A stretch of DNA of 44,984 nucleotides, taken from assembly GCA_022564515.1 (NCBI GenBank), contig JADFLH010000005.1:1-44984 (forward strand), read 5' to 3'. Position numbers and translations under genes: made by a program. Shown piece by piece: positions 33,631 to 42,293 of the stretch. This stretch comes from Nitrososphaerota archaeon. Lineage in GTDB: Archaea > Thermoproteota > Nitrososphaeria > Nitrososphaerales > Nitrosopumilaceae. The notes under the pieces were generated by a model. It was given only the letters and a program-made list of their open reading frames with translations. It made no database searches and was not told where the DNA came from. Every line of letters begins with the position of its first letter. Positions within the stretch are counted from its first letter, which is position 1.

Positions 33631-33984
33631 ATGGATTACAAATCTCTTTATGAAAAAATTTTGGATATCGATACTAAAATTAGATATGTGACAATTTGTG
33701 ACATGGATGGGAGAATCACACACACAGGTCATCGTAAAGGTGTTAAGAAAATCCTCAGTCCAAGGGAGAGTATAGAAGCAATAACCATGGCAACTAATTC
33801 ATGGAAACTTCGTAACAAAGTTTCCAACAAGATTGGTAAGGGAAAATATGCTATCGCCGAGTATGAAAAAATAAAGCGAATTACCATTCCATTTGGTGGA
33901 GAACATCTAATTTATCTCACTACAGAGACTGATGCTGATCATTCTAAGATTATTGATAATATACTCAAATATTTATCAGAATAA
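33631..33984 (+). CDS. Thaumarchaeal small sensor-like protein, paralogue 2 (DUF6659-like)
   Basis: The 117-residue protein starts MDYKSLYEKILDIDTKIRYV. It shares with paralogues 1 and 3 the pattern IRYVTICDMDGRI, a central helix, a strand pair around YEKIKRITIPFGG and a final IDNILKYL helix. The promoter supports this start. Function is unknown; the fold suggests a small binding or sensory module. Confidence 0.7.
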   Translation: MDYKSLYEKILDIDTKIRYVTICDMDGRITHTGHRKGVKKILSPRESIEAITMATNSWKLRNKVSNKIGKGKYAIAEYEKIKRITIPFGGEHLIYLTTETDADHSKIIDNILKYLSE

Positions 33985-34077
33985 TGAAATGAGATTTTAT
34001 ATTTAATTCAAATCAGATTTTTCTTAAACTTTTTTGCAAATCTTGTATAGGGTTACTAATTAGAAACTAGATGATTG

Positions 34078-34107
34078 ATTCAATGCAATTTTCATTGAAT
34101 TTTTTTG
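34078..34107 (+). terminator. Hairpin followed by a T run
   Basis: An 8-bp perfect stem (ATTCAATG at 34078-34085 pairing with CATTGAAT at 34093-34100) with a 7-base loop is followed directly by seven T residues. This resembles an intrinsic terminator. It lies about 95 nt after the nearest upstream stop. Archaeal termination usually needs only a T run, so the hairpin may have another role, such as RNA stability. Confidence 0.4.
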
Positions 34108-34122
34108 AAAAGAATTCTATCT

Positions 34123-34148
34123 GATTGACAATTCGTATCAAATATTAA
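34123..34148 (+). repeat. Dispersed 26-bp repeat, copy C
   Basis: It begins GATTGACAATTCGTATCAAA and ends TATTAA. It is 16 nt after the T run of the hairpin and 136 nt before the next gene. Confidence 0.7.
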
Positions 34149-34283
34149 AAAAGGAAAATGCACAAAATACCCCTCTCATGTTTTGGCTGAGATTGTCACA
34201 AAATAAAACACTTTATGATAATTATTGAATAATGCCCCCAAAACTCCTAAATTACTAGAAAAATATGATTAGAACATTAGAAC

Positions 34284-34574
34284 ATGAATCTTGGAAACAC
34301 ATTAAATGGTATCGGCAAGATATTGTTTGCTGTTGGGTTTACAGCTTCGATAATAAATTTAACTGGACTCGTTGGTGAATTCTCAGAGGGTAGGATTATT
34401 GAATTGAGCGCGATAGGCTTTGCCGGTTTTATTTTAATTGGTATCGGGAGAAAAATGAAAAGAAAAGATAAACTAAATGAAAAACTCGATTCTGATGTTA
34501 AAAAAAACACTGATAAAAATCCTGACTCGGAGACATTTGCAAAAAATACTGATGAAGAAGATTCTAAACCTTAA
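34284..34574 (+). CDS. Small two-helix membrane protein
   Basis: The 96-residue protein has two hydrophobic helices (about 10-31, GIGKILFAVGFTASIINLTG; about 38-57, IIELSAIGFAGFILIGIG). A basic stretch (RKMKRKDK) and a Lys/Asp/Glu-rich C-terminal tail follow. Both ends are probably cytoplasmic. No family recognised. A copy of the dispersed repeat lies upstream. Confidence 0.65.
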   Translation: MNLGNTLNGIGKILFAVGFTASIINLTGLVGEFSEGRIIELSAIGFAGFILIGIGRKMKRKDKLNEKLDSDVKKNTDKNPDSETFAKNTDEEDSKP

Positions 34575-34638
34575 ATTCTCTGTTTTCAAAGCTAGTCCAT
34601 TATTGCATTTAATTTTTAATAAGAATATTAAGTCTAGT

Positions 34639-35061
34639 TTAATTTTCTCCCATAATCTGCAACACGAGATTCCTATCCCTGCTTCTTGTATCTAGTTCAA
34701 TCATAACAATTTGTTGCCATGTTCCCAACAGTAAATGTGAGTCTCTAAATGGAATTGTGATTGATGGTCCTATTAACGATGCTCTTACATGAGAATGGCC
34801 ATTACCATCATGCCACACCTGTTCATGACCATATTCAATATCTTTGGGAGCAATTCTTGCAAGCATTTTTGGAAAATCCCTGAGTAACCCTGGCTCAAAT
34901 TCTATGGTTGTAATAGCAGCAGTAGAGCCCGAAACGAAGATCGTGACATTACCATTTTTGATGTTTGACTCCTCTAAGATTTTTGAGATTTGTGGGGTAA
35001 TGTCTATCATGTCATTTTCCCCTTTTGATTTTACTCTGATACTCTTTGTAATGATTACCAT
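34639..35061 (-). CDS. YjbQ/UPF0047 family protein
   Basis: The 140-residue protein has IFVSGSTAAITTIEFEPGLLRD, DIEYGHEQVWHDGNGHSHVRASLIGPS and a C-terminal LLLGTWQQIVMIELDTRSRDR. These define the YjbQ family, some members of which have thiamine-phosphate synthase activity in vitro. The histidines in DGNGHSH are the likely active-site residues. ATG at 35061 lies about 27 nt after an AATTATAAG promoter element, so the mRNA is leaderless. Confidence 0.92.
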   Translation of the reverse strand: MVIITKSIRVKSKGENDMIDITPQISKILEESNIKNGNVTIFVSGSTAAITTIEFEPGLLRDFPKMLARIAPKDIEYGHEQVWHDGNGHSHVRASLIGPSITIPFRDSHLLLGTWQQIVMIELDTRSRDRNLVLQIMGEN

Positions 35062-35156
35062 AGATAGAATTCTAAGTTCGATTCTTATAATTTTACGGAA
35101 TACTCTATATTTGGATTATTAATATGGATAATGGAAATATAGCTTAACAATTTTCC

Positions 35157-35182
35157 CATTTACAGCTTGAATCAAATGTTAA
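35157..35182 (+). repeat. Dispersed 26-bp repeat, copy F (more divergent)
   Basis: It begins CATTTACAGCTTGAATCAAA and ends TGTTAA, with about four differences from the consensus. It lies between the start of yjbQ and the 3' end of the OppD gene. Confidence 0.6.
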
Positions 35183-35223
35183 TGAATTAGTACTAGTAGA
35201 ACTTTTCGCAAAGAAATGTATCT

Positions 35224-36165
35224 TTATTCTTTGTCCTCAAGTAGCCAGCACTTTACATAACCAGAATCAGTTTTAAAATTTGGGGGATCTTTTTTGCATT
35301 TTTCCATTGCTAACGGACATCTATCTATAAACCGGCATTCAGGTTTTGGGTCAAGTAAACTTGGAGGGATTCCTTTGATGTATGTGGGTTTGTTTCCATA
35401 AAGTGTGGGAATTGACGCCAAAAGACCTTGAGTGTATGGATGTTTTGGATTTTTGAATACATCATATGAGCTTCCAAATTCAACTATTTGGCCCCCATAC
35501 ATTATTCCAATTTTGTCTGCAATTTCTGAAAGTACTGCAAGATCATGTGTGATTATCATGATTGATAGTCCATCTTTTTTTAATTTCTTCAAAAGATTAA
35601 CAATCTGAGCCTGAATTAAAACATCCAGAGCTGTTGTTGGCTCATCAGCAATAACAAATTTTGGTTTTAGGATAAGAGCCATTGCTATTATTACTCTCTG
35701 TTTCATTCCTCCGCTAAGCTCATGCGGATATTTTTTCAAGATATTCTCATCAAGACTTACAGAGTTTATTGCATCAGAAATTACCTTCTCAAAATTTCCT
35801 TCGTATCTGTGTTGTTTTAGAACCTCCACAAACTGTTCTTTTATGGTAAAAACGGGATCGAGTGAGTTCATGGCTCCTTGAAACACCATTGCGATTTTTT
35901 TCCATCTATATCTCTTATCGAATTCTTGTTCTGACAAATCTAAAATTGATTCACCATTAAGATTTATTTTGCCAGAAATAATCTTTCCACCAAGTAGCAT
36001 CCTAATTATTGAAAGTCCCAATGTACTTTTGCCACATGCACTTTCTCCAGCAATTCCAATCGATTCTCCCTCATTTAGTGAAAAACTAACATCTTCTAGA
36101 GCATGAATTTCTCCTTTTGAGGTTTGATATCTAGCGGATAACTTTTCCACGTTAAGGAATGTCAT
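35224..36165 (-). CDS. Oligopeptide/dipeptide ABC transporter ATP-binding protein (OppD/DppD type)
   Basis: The 313-residue ATPase has Walker A GESACGKSTLG, signature LSGGMKQRV and Walker B FVIADEPTTALD. The C-terminal oligopeptide-transporter extension has a cysteine-rich CRFIDRCPLAMEKC motif (Fe-S type in this family). It would power uptake of peptides or nickel-like substrates, but no permease, binding protein or second ATPase lies in the window. It is an orphan here, flanked by yjbQ and divergent aspS. Confidence 0.9.
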   Translation of the reverse strand: MTFLNVEKLSARYQTSKGEIHALEDVSFSLNEGESIGIAGESACGKSTLGLSIIRMLLGGKIISGKINLNGESILDLSEQEFDKRYRWKKIAMVFQGAMNSLDPVFTIKEQFVEVLKQHRYEGNFEKVISDAINSVSLDENILKKYPHELSGGMKQRVIIAMALILKPKFVIADEPTTALDVLIQAQIVNLLKKLKKDGLSIMIITHDLAVLSEIADKIGIMYGGQIVEFGSSYDVFKNPKHPYTQGLLASIPTLYGNKPTYIKGIPPSLLDPKPECRFIDRCPLAMEKCKKDPPNFKTDSGYVKCWLLEDKE

Positions 36166-36282
36166 ATAATTATGTTGAACCCGATACTACATTTTTGTTT
36201 TGCACTAATCTAAAACGACTAATTAGCTAACACAATTTTTAAAACATGCCTTTACTCAAAGTGTGAGATTTGGAAGTAAAAA

Positions 36283-37569
36283 ATGAGGTTTAATCGTACA
36301 CACAACATTGACGAAATTAAATTAGATATGATAGGCCAGAAGGTGATTCTAGGTGGATGGGTAGAAGATCTACGAAAATTAGGCAAAATGACTTTTCTGA
36401 CAATACGTGATGTAACAGGAATAGCTCAAGTAATTGTTAAAGGAGAATTAAATGCCCAGATTGAAAATCTAAACAGACAGAGTGTTCTAAGAATAAGTGG
36501 AACAATTCAAGGAACCAAAGCTAAAGATTTTGATTATGAGGTTAATGCCGAGAAAATTGAGGTTTTGGCTAAAGCGATTCATCCACTACCTATCGATCCA
36601 TTAGGTAGATTGGAAAGTAATATTGACACCAGATTGAACTCCAGAGCTATTGATATGCGTAATCAGAAAACTGCATCAATTTTCAAATTGAGACATCATG
36701 TTTTATCATCAATTCGTAAAACATTAATTGAAAAAAAATTCATTGAGATTAATACGCCAAAAATTATTGGAAGTGCGAGTGAGGGCGGAGCAAATCTTTT
36801 TTCTTTGGATTATTTTGGCAAAACCGCATATCTTGCCCAAAGTCCACAACTTTACAAAGAACAAATGACAATTGGATTAGAAAGAGTTTTTGAAATTGCG
36901 TCCTTTTACAGGGCAGAAAAATCACACACGGGAAGACATCTAGCTGAATTTACTAGTGTCGACATCGAAGCTGCATTCATGGATTATACTGATGTAATGA
37001 GCATCTTGGAATCATTAATTTTAGATGTATACAAATTTACATCAATAAATTGCAAAGAAGAACAAAAAATAATTGGTCATGAAATTAAAGTACGATCATC
37101 ACCATTTGAACGGATAACATATTCCAATGTCTTCGATGAGGTTAAAGCAGCAGGGGTGAAATTAGAATTTGGAGATGATTTGCTTGACTCTCATCTAAGA
37201 ATTGTGGGAGAAAAACATCCTGGATTTTATTTTATTACCGATTGGCCACTTAAACTAAAGCCATTTTACACTCGTGAAAAAGATGATGACCCGTCACTTT
37301 CAAGGTCTTTTGATCTTCAATATGGATATCTTGAACTTTCTTCAGGTGGCACAAGATTGCATGACTCTGAAGTTTTAAAATCGCGCTTAAGGGAACAAGG
37401 GCTTGACCCAGCTCAGTTTGTGGACCATTTGAAAGCATTTGATTGGGGAATGCCTCCACATGCAGGCTGGGGGTTAGGACTCGAACGGTTAATGATGACT
37501 CTAACAGGGATTGATAATGTTAGAGAAGTCATTCTTTATCCTCGAGATCCTGACAGATTAACACCATAA
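36283..37569 (+). CDS. aspS: Aspartyl-tRNA synthetase (archaeal type)
   Basis: The 428-residue class II synthetase has an N-terminal OB-fold anticodon domain (1-105), motif 2 around FYRAEKSHTGRHLAEFTSVD and motif 3 GWGLGLERLMM. The QSPQLYKE and SSGGTRLHD segments bind Asp and ATP. Length fits archaeal AspRS. In the anticodon domain the position after GWV, which in other archaeal AspRS is Trp (discriminating) or His (non-discriminating), appears to be Glu here (GWVEDL). The KAK segment is kept. Whether it also charges tRNA-Asn cannot be settled from this. Confidence 0.95.
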   Translation: MRFNRTHNIDEIKLDMIGQKVILGGWVEDLRKLGKMTFLTIRDVTGIAQVIVKGELNAQIENLNRQSVLRISGTIQGTKAKDFDYEVNAEKIEVLAKAIHPLPIDPLGRLESNIDTRLNSRAIDMRNQKTASIFKLRHHVLSSIRKTLIEKKFIEINTPKIIGSASEGGANLFSLDYFGKTAYLAQSPQLYKEQMTIGLERVFEIASFYRAEKSHTGRHLAEFTSVDIEAAFMDYTDVMSILESLILDVYKFTSINCKEEQKIIGHEIKVRSSPFERITYSNVFDEVKAAGVKLEFGDDLLDSHLRIVGEKHPGFYFITDWPLKLKPFYTREKDDDPSLSRSFDLQYGYLELSSGGTRLHDSEVLKSRLREQGLDPAQFVDHLKAFDWGMPPHAGWGLGLERLMMTLTGIDNVREVILYPRDPDRLTP

Positions 37570-37658
37570 AACTTCCAGATAGTATAAAATAATATTCATC
37601 GACATAATCTTGGATATAATTACAAACTGTTATCAAGTAAAATGATTATTTGAGAATT

Positions 37659-38090
37659 CTATTTTCCAACAAACTCTGACCATTGATAGCCCAAGATTTC
37701 AATTATTCTCCAAGCAATCCTGTCAATATTGACGTTGGATTCTGTAACAACTGCTACCGCATTTTGGTATATGGGAAAACTCATTATTACCACATCTTCA
37801 CGGCGGGAGGCTGAATATTTTACACGACCAAGTTCTTTATCATGTATTTTTCTTTTGGAGATCCTTGAGGCCATCTCTTTAAGTATACTTTCAAGTTGTG
37901 TAGGGTTCAGTTTCAAGTCAATTCCTTGTTTTACCCCCCCCGCAATTAATTTGCCAGAATCATCAATCAGTCCAGCAAATCTGATGCCATGCTCATCTAG
38001 TATTTTTTTACATTTTTGTTCATATTCTTCTTTCATCATTGTAGTTAGTACAATCCCTCCAGTATTTAGAATATTTTCTAAATTGATCAT
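37659..38090 (-). CDS. Thaumarchaeal small sensor-like protein, paralogue 3 (DUF6659-like)
   Basis: From ATG 38090 the protein has 143 residues: MINLENILNTGGIVLTTMMK, then IRFAGLIDDSGKLIAGG, a helix, LGRVKYSASRREDVVIMSFP and a closing helix RIAWRIIEILG. The shared order of strand, G-turn, helix, strand pair and helix makes it a paralogue of the proteins at 32287 and 33631. A longer frame to 38156 exists; a TTAATAA element about 22 nt upstream supports 38090. Confidence 0.65.
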   Translation of the reverse strand: MINLENILNTGGIVLTTMMKEEYEQKCKKILDEHGIRFAGLIDDSGKLIAGGVKQGIDLKLNPTQLESILKEMASRISKRKIHDKELGRVKYSASRREDVVIMSFPIYQNAVAVVTESNVNIDRIAWRIIEILGYQWSEFVGK

Positions 38091-38282
38091 AATCCTATCT
38101 AAGATTATTAAGTATGGTACGAATCTCAAAAGATTAGTGCCATAAGCCGATATCAAATAATCATCTTCGTTGACTATGTTAGTGAACTTTTCTTAGTTTA
38201 GCATGAAGAATGTCATGAGTGAGTATCAAATGTAATCTTAGATAGGATTATGAAAGTCCACCTGAGAATAGACAGAATTTAT

Positions 38283-38600
38283 TTAACTGACTATTTTTTC
38301 TAAACTTTCATAAGGTTTGATTTTGTTTTTCATATACGGAATTAGTTTTCCTAAATCTTCTACCGCATTTTCAATTTGATTTTGCTGGTTCTTACTAAGC
38401 TTAGAACCCATTATTTGTATATACTCGGAAATTTCTATGAAAAGTTTTTGACGCTTAGCTATCAGTTCATGTGCTACTTTAATAGGGTCTGAATAATTAT
38501 TCCAATTCCAGGTAAGTTTTGCAATTTGTTCAGATAACTCCGAAGTTTTTATAGCTTTGAGTAATCCTTCTTCATCAAAATTTTCCGAATCCGTGCTCAA
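38283..38600 (-). CDS. Hypothetical helical protein (105 aa)
   Basis: The 105-residue protein is helical and charged, with LAKLTWNWNNYSDP-like and AKRQKLFIEISEYIQIMGSK segments. A Trp-rich SEQIAKLTWNWNNY region is near residue 30. No membrane helix, metal site or known family. It is isolated on the minus strand, with composition normal for its neighbours. Confidence 0.6.
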   Translation of the reverse strand: MSTDSENFDEEGLLKAIKTSELSEQIAKLTWNWNNYSDPIKVAHELIAKRQKLFIEISEYIQIMGSKLSKNQQNQIENAVEDLGKLIPYMKNKIKPYESLEKIVS

Positions 38601-38775
38601 TGGGAAATTTACATTATTGTCTTACAATAAGATCAGTGTGTAATATTTGAAGAACTACAGTCAATCCTATATTCCAGCGAAAAAATTATAGCTTAAGCGT
38701 AAATTCTTGGGTTTGGGCAAATCCTGTATAGATTATCAATAAATTATAGTACCATTCACGCACCACAATTTGTTA

Positions 38776-38801
38776 CATTAACAGTTCGTATCAAATGTGG
38801 T
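38776..38801 (+). repeat. Dispersed 26-bp repeat, copy D
   Basis: It begins CATTAACAGTTCGTATCAAA. The first 23 bases are identical to copy E at 44763. It lies 78 nt upstream of the zinc-finger membrane gene. Confidence 0.8.
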
Positions 38802-38879
38802 TTAAAAAATTATTTTTCATCTTCATAACCAATTCAATTTCATAAAAAGGATAAATTCAAAAAAATCGAAAATAATCTA

Positions 38880-39235
38880 ATGCATAAATGTGAATTTTGC
38901 GGCTCGGCATTTGGGAACAGAAAATGTTACTTTTGTGAAAGACATTGTTGCACGACTTGCATGATAGAGGACCGTTCAAGGTGCAAGGAATGTTTTATTA
39001 AAAAAAGGAAACTGGATTGGAAAAAAATTCTAAAAAGAAACAAAATTCTTTTGGTATGTAGGGGCTACTTTGGATATATGCAGTGTTTCCTGGACCATTC
39101 ATACCTGGACTTGACCCAGGTTATTACACGGCAACATTGATTGCCGCAATTTTGTTCATGATTCCTATAGGGTTGGCTTTATTTTTCTGGTCACTTCATC
39201 CACCTGCCTCGGACATTAAAAAAGAAAAAGACTAG
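38880..39235 (+). pseudogene. Frameshifted zinc-finger/transmembrane protein
   Basis: The first frame gives MHKCEFCGSAFGNRKCYFCE followed by CCTTCM and CKECF, an eight-cysteine-type zinc finger like AN1. It continues to KRNKILLVCRG before becoming nonsense and stopping at 39138-39140. From about 39066 another frame reads GLLWIYAVFPGPFIPGLDPG, then a clear transmembrane helix (AAILFMIPIGLALFFWSL) ending PASDIKKEKD at TAG 39233-39235. Adding one G to the GGGG run near 39060-39063 would join the two parts into a protein of about 118 residues. It may be a recent mutation, a sequencing error or programmed -1 frameshifting. Its stop overlaps leuB by 4 nt. Confidence 0.75.
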
Positions 39236-40248
39236 ATCAGTCTTTGTATAATTTCGTTTGTAAATTCTGAAGTGGTTTTTTCTCCACCAATATCTTTTGT
39301 TTTTATCCCCTTTGTGATGACATCATATACGGTATTTTCAATCTTATTAGCTATTTCAAAACATTTTTTATCATCGTGTTTTGCCCCAAGCCATTCTAAC
39401 ATCATCTTTATTGATAAAATAAAAGATGTTGGATTTGCTATTTGTTTGCCAGCTATGTCAAAGGCAGCTCCGTGTACAGGTTCAAACAAAGCAAAATTAT
39501 CGCCAATATTTGCAGATGGCGCCATTCCCAATCCGCCTATTACTTGCGCTGCTTCATCAGAGAGAATGTCTCCAAACAAGTTCGTTGTAACAATTACATC
39601 AAATGATTCAGGCTGTCTAATGAGATTCATGGCACAAGCATCAACATACATCTGGTCAAAAGTGATATCGGCATAGTCTTTGGCGACTTCAGCACAAGCT
39701 CTCGAGAATAAACCATCCGTTTTTCTCATTACATTTGACTTGTGAACACAGGTGACTTTTTTTTGCACTCCTCTTTGTATGGCGATTTGGCATGCGTATT
39801 TTGCTATTCTTTTTGAAGCCTTTTCTGAAATAATACGTATTGCAATAGCAGAATTGTTAATTTCGAATTCTTTCCCCACGTACAAATCTTCAGTATTTTC
39901 TCTAACAATTACTAAATCAATATCATCCCGTAATGCTTTCGTGTTTGGGTAGGATTTTGCTGGACGTATATTTGCGAAAAGGTCAAGTGCTCTTCGTAAA
40001 AACACAATTACATCAGCAGCGCTTTCTCCTACTGGCGCTTTTAAACAAGCATCCGATTTTTTTATTGTCTCAAAGGTTTCATCTGGCAAGGTTTTTCCAG
40101 TCTTCTCGAAGGCACTATCGCCTGCATCTAATGGTTTTATTGAGAATTTTAAATCGAGTTTATCATTTATTGTTTCCAATATTTTTATTGCGGATTCGGA
40201 AATCTCTGGGCCTATCCCATCCCCCTTGATTAAAGCAATGTTATACAT
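39232..40248 (-). CDS. leuB: 3-isopropylmalate dehydrogenase (isocitrate/isopropylmalate family)
   Basis: The 338-residue enzyme is a beta-decarboxylating dehydrogenase: IKGDGIGPEI at the start, the substrate-binding LRRALDLFANIRP region and VIVRENTEDLYVG, and the NAD-binding GLGMAPSANIG and EPVHGAAFDIAGK. The ENTED loop resembles archaeal isopropylmalate/isocitrate enzymes, so specificity is set mainly by context. It follows leuA in the same operon, which points to leucine synthesis. Confidence 0.88.
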   Translation of the reverse strand: MYNIALIKGDGIGPEISESAIKILETINDKLDLKFSIKPLDAGDSAFEKTGKTLPDETFETIKKSDACLKAPVGESAADVIVFLRRALDLFANIRPAKSYPNTKALRDDIDLVIVRENTEDLYVGKEFEINNSAIAIRIISEKASKRIAKYACQIAIQRGVQKKVTCVHKSNVMRKTDGLFSRACAEVAKDYADITFDQMYVDACAMNLIRQPESFDVIVTTNLFGDILSDEAAQVIGGLGMAPSANIGDNFALFEPVHGAAFDIAGKQIANPTSFILSIKMMLEWLGAKHDDKKCFEIANKIENTVYDVITKGIKTKDIGGEKTTSEFTNEIIQRLI

Positions 40249-40287
40249 TTTTTCTTGATTCCTTAATTTAGTGATAATTTTTCAAGC

Positions 40288-41805
40288 TCAATTATCAATT
40301 TTTTTTTCTTTAAGTAGTTTTTTGAGCATAATCCTGTTTATGCCATCAATAACAGCTTGAACACTAGTAGTTACAATGTCTTCACCAACCGATTTTGCAG
40401 AAGATGTGTTTCCTTTGGCGTCTTCTACTTTGATAGTAACCTCACATAGTGCATTTGAACCGCCAGATATTGATGCTAATACATATTCTTTGATTCGCAC
40501 CTCCGAAATTTTACCAGTGATTTTTTGAATTGCGTTTAATGATGCATCGACTGGGCCCACTCCATAATCAGTTGCTGTAAAGTCTTTTCCATCAATATTC
40601 AACTTTACAAATGCATAAGGCATCGTGCCAATTCCTGTAGACACCGAAAAACCGGTTAGCTGAACAATTCGTTTTATTCCACGTTCTTTCATAATCTCAC
40701 TAGCTATTGTTAATAACTCAACGTCTGTGATGTGTTTCCCTTGATCGCCCAAATATTTTATCTTATCAAGAATTTGCTTTGCCTGTTCTTTGTCTGGTTG
40801 AACTCCAAACTCCTCAAGCATTGCACACATACCATGAATTCCCGCATGTTTTCCTACCTGAAGCCATCTTTTTCTACCTACAAGTTCAGGACTAATAGGT
40901 TCATAGGTTAATGGATTGTTAAGTATACCATGAGTATGAATTCCAGATTCATGTCCAAAGGCGTTTTCCCCAACTAGTGCCTTGTTTGGTTGAACTGGCA
41001 TACCAATTAATTTTGAAACAAATCTTGATGTATCATACAACAATTCTGTTTTAATACCAGTCTCATATTTTTGATTAAACTGGAGACATTGTAAGGACAT
41101 AACTAGCTCCTCCAAAGAGGCATTTCCTGCTCTTTCACCTATTCCATTTATTGTTACATGTGCACATTGTGCACCCGCTTGGATTCCGGAGATTGCGTTT
41201 GCTACAGCTAAACCAAAGTCATTATGACAATGGACACTTATTGGAAGTTTTGTAGCCTCTATTGCATCTTTTGTTATTTCGGCTATGTATTGGGGGGTAG
41301 AATATCCAACAGTGTCTGGAATATCTATTCTATCAGCCCCTGCTCTTGTAACTTCACTAAACACTTTTTTCAAAAATTCTCTGTCACTTCGGGTTGCATC
41401 TTCAGCTGAAAATTCCACTTGAAGCCCTCTGGATTTTCCATATTCTACAGCTTCAATGGCTTGAGTAAGTACCTCATCTCTACTGAGTTTTAGCTTGTAT
41501 TTCAAATGAGTGTCTGAGGTAGCAATAAATGTGTGAATGTAATTTAGTCCTGAATCGACTGCAACATCAATATCTTTTTTGTTGGTTCTAGCTAAGCCAC
41601 AAATCTCAGCGGATAAATTTGCACTTGTAATCATTTTGATTGCTTGGAGTTCACCATCAGAAATAATTGGAAATCCCGCCTCTATGGCATCAACTCCTAA
41701 TTCGTCTAACTTTTTTGCAATAGTTAACTTCTGTTCAGGGGTTAAAGAAACTCCTGGAGATTGTTCTCCATCCCTTAATGTAGTATCAAAAATTCTTACT
41801 CTCAT
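40288..41805 (-). CDS. leuA: 2-isopropylmalate synthase (or citramalate synthase)
   Basis: The 505-residue enzyme starts with DTTLRDGEQSPGVSLT, has the metal site HCHNDFGLAVAN, a HESGIHTHG segment and the C-terminal LeuA regulatory domain (about 370-505) that binds leucine or isoleucine. It condenses acetyl-CoA with 2-ketoisovalerate. Citramalate synthase is a close relative and cannot be fully excluded. It overlaps ilvH by 4 nt and precedes leuB by 39 nt. Confidence 0.9.
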   Translation of the reverse strand: MRVRIFDTTLRDGEQSPGVSLTPEQKLTIAKKLDELGVDAIEAGFPIISDGELQAIKMITSANLSAEICGLARTNKKDIDVAVDSGLNYIHTFIATSDTHLKYKLKLSRDEVLTQAIEAVEYGKSRGLQVEFSAEDATRSDREFLKKVFSEVTRAGADRIDIPDTVGYSTPQYIAEITKDAIEATKLPISVHCHNDFGLAVANAISGIQAGAQCAHVTINGIGERAGNASLEELVMSLQCLQFNQKYETGIKTELLYDTSRFVSKLIGMPVQPNKALVGENAFGHESGIHTHGILNNPLTYEPISPELVGRKRWLQVGKHAGIHGMCAMLEEFGVQPDKEQAKQILDKIKYLGDQGKHITDVELLTIASEIMKERGIKRIVQLTGFSVSTGIGTMPYAFVKLNIDGKDFTATDYGVGPVDASLNAIQKITGKISEVRIKEYVLASISGGSNALCEVTIKVEDAKGNTSSAKSVGEDIVTTSVQAVIDGINRIMLKKLLKEKKIDN

Positions 41806-42293
41806 GCCCCTTCCCTCTGTAAAGCTGCAATTCCAGTTCTTGCTGTTTCGATTATTCCAAAAGGTCTTGCTAAATCTTCAAAGGCTTTTATTTGATCAGG
41901 GGCTGCTGTTAGTTCCACCATCATAGAATCCTTTTTTACATCATGAACTTTAGCGCCATATGAATTTGCTAATTTGTTAATCTCCATACTGTCACTTGGA
42001 GTATTGATTTTTATCTTAAAAAGTATCAATTCCCTATAAACGGATTTATGCTCATCTAGTTGTTTTACTTCTACAGTATCAATCATCTTGTCAAGTTGTT
42101 TTACTATTTGTCGTATCTGTTTTTCATCACCATGAGTACAGATTGTAATTCTAGAAAATTCAGGATCAGCTGTCACTCCAACTGAAATGGTATCAATATT
42201 GAAGTTCTTTGCTCTGAAAAGGTGTGTAATCTTCCATAGTATTCCAGGTTTATTTTCAACTAAAATTGAAAGTATTACCAACATTGTAATCAC
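41802..42293 (-). CDS. ilvH: Acetolactate synthase, small (regulatory) subunit
   Basis: The 163-residue protein has an N-terminal ACT domain (ILVENKPGILWKITHLFRAKNF) and a second ACT-like C-terminal domain. Length is normal. It binds valine for feedback control and activates the large subunit. Its start overlaps the ilvB stop by 1 nt, and its stop overlaps leuA by 4 nt. Confidence 0.95.
   Translation of the reverse strand: MITMLVILSILVENKPGILWKITHLFRAKNFNIDTISVGVTADPEFSRITICTHGDEKQIRQIVKQLDKMIDTVEVKQLDEHKSVYRELILFKIKINTPSDSMEINKLANSYGAKVHDVKKDSMMVELTAAPDQIKAFEDLARPFGIIETARTGIAALQREGA

Noticed and set aside
38213-38238. Possible seventh repeat copy (GTATCAAATGTAA)
   Set aside because: Only the core of 13 bases matches copy E; the left half does not fit the consensus.
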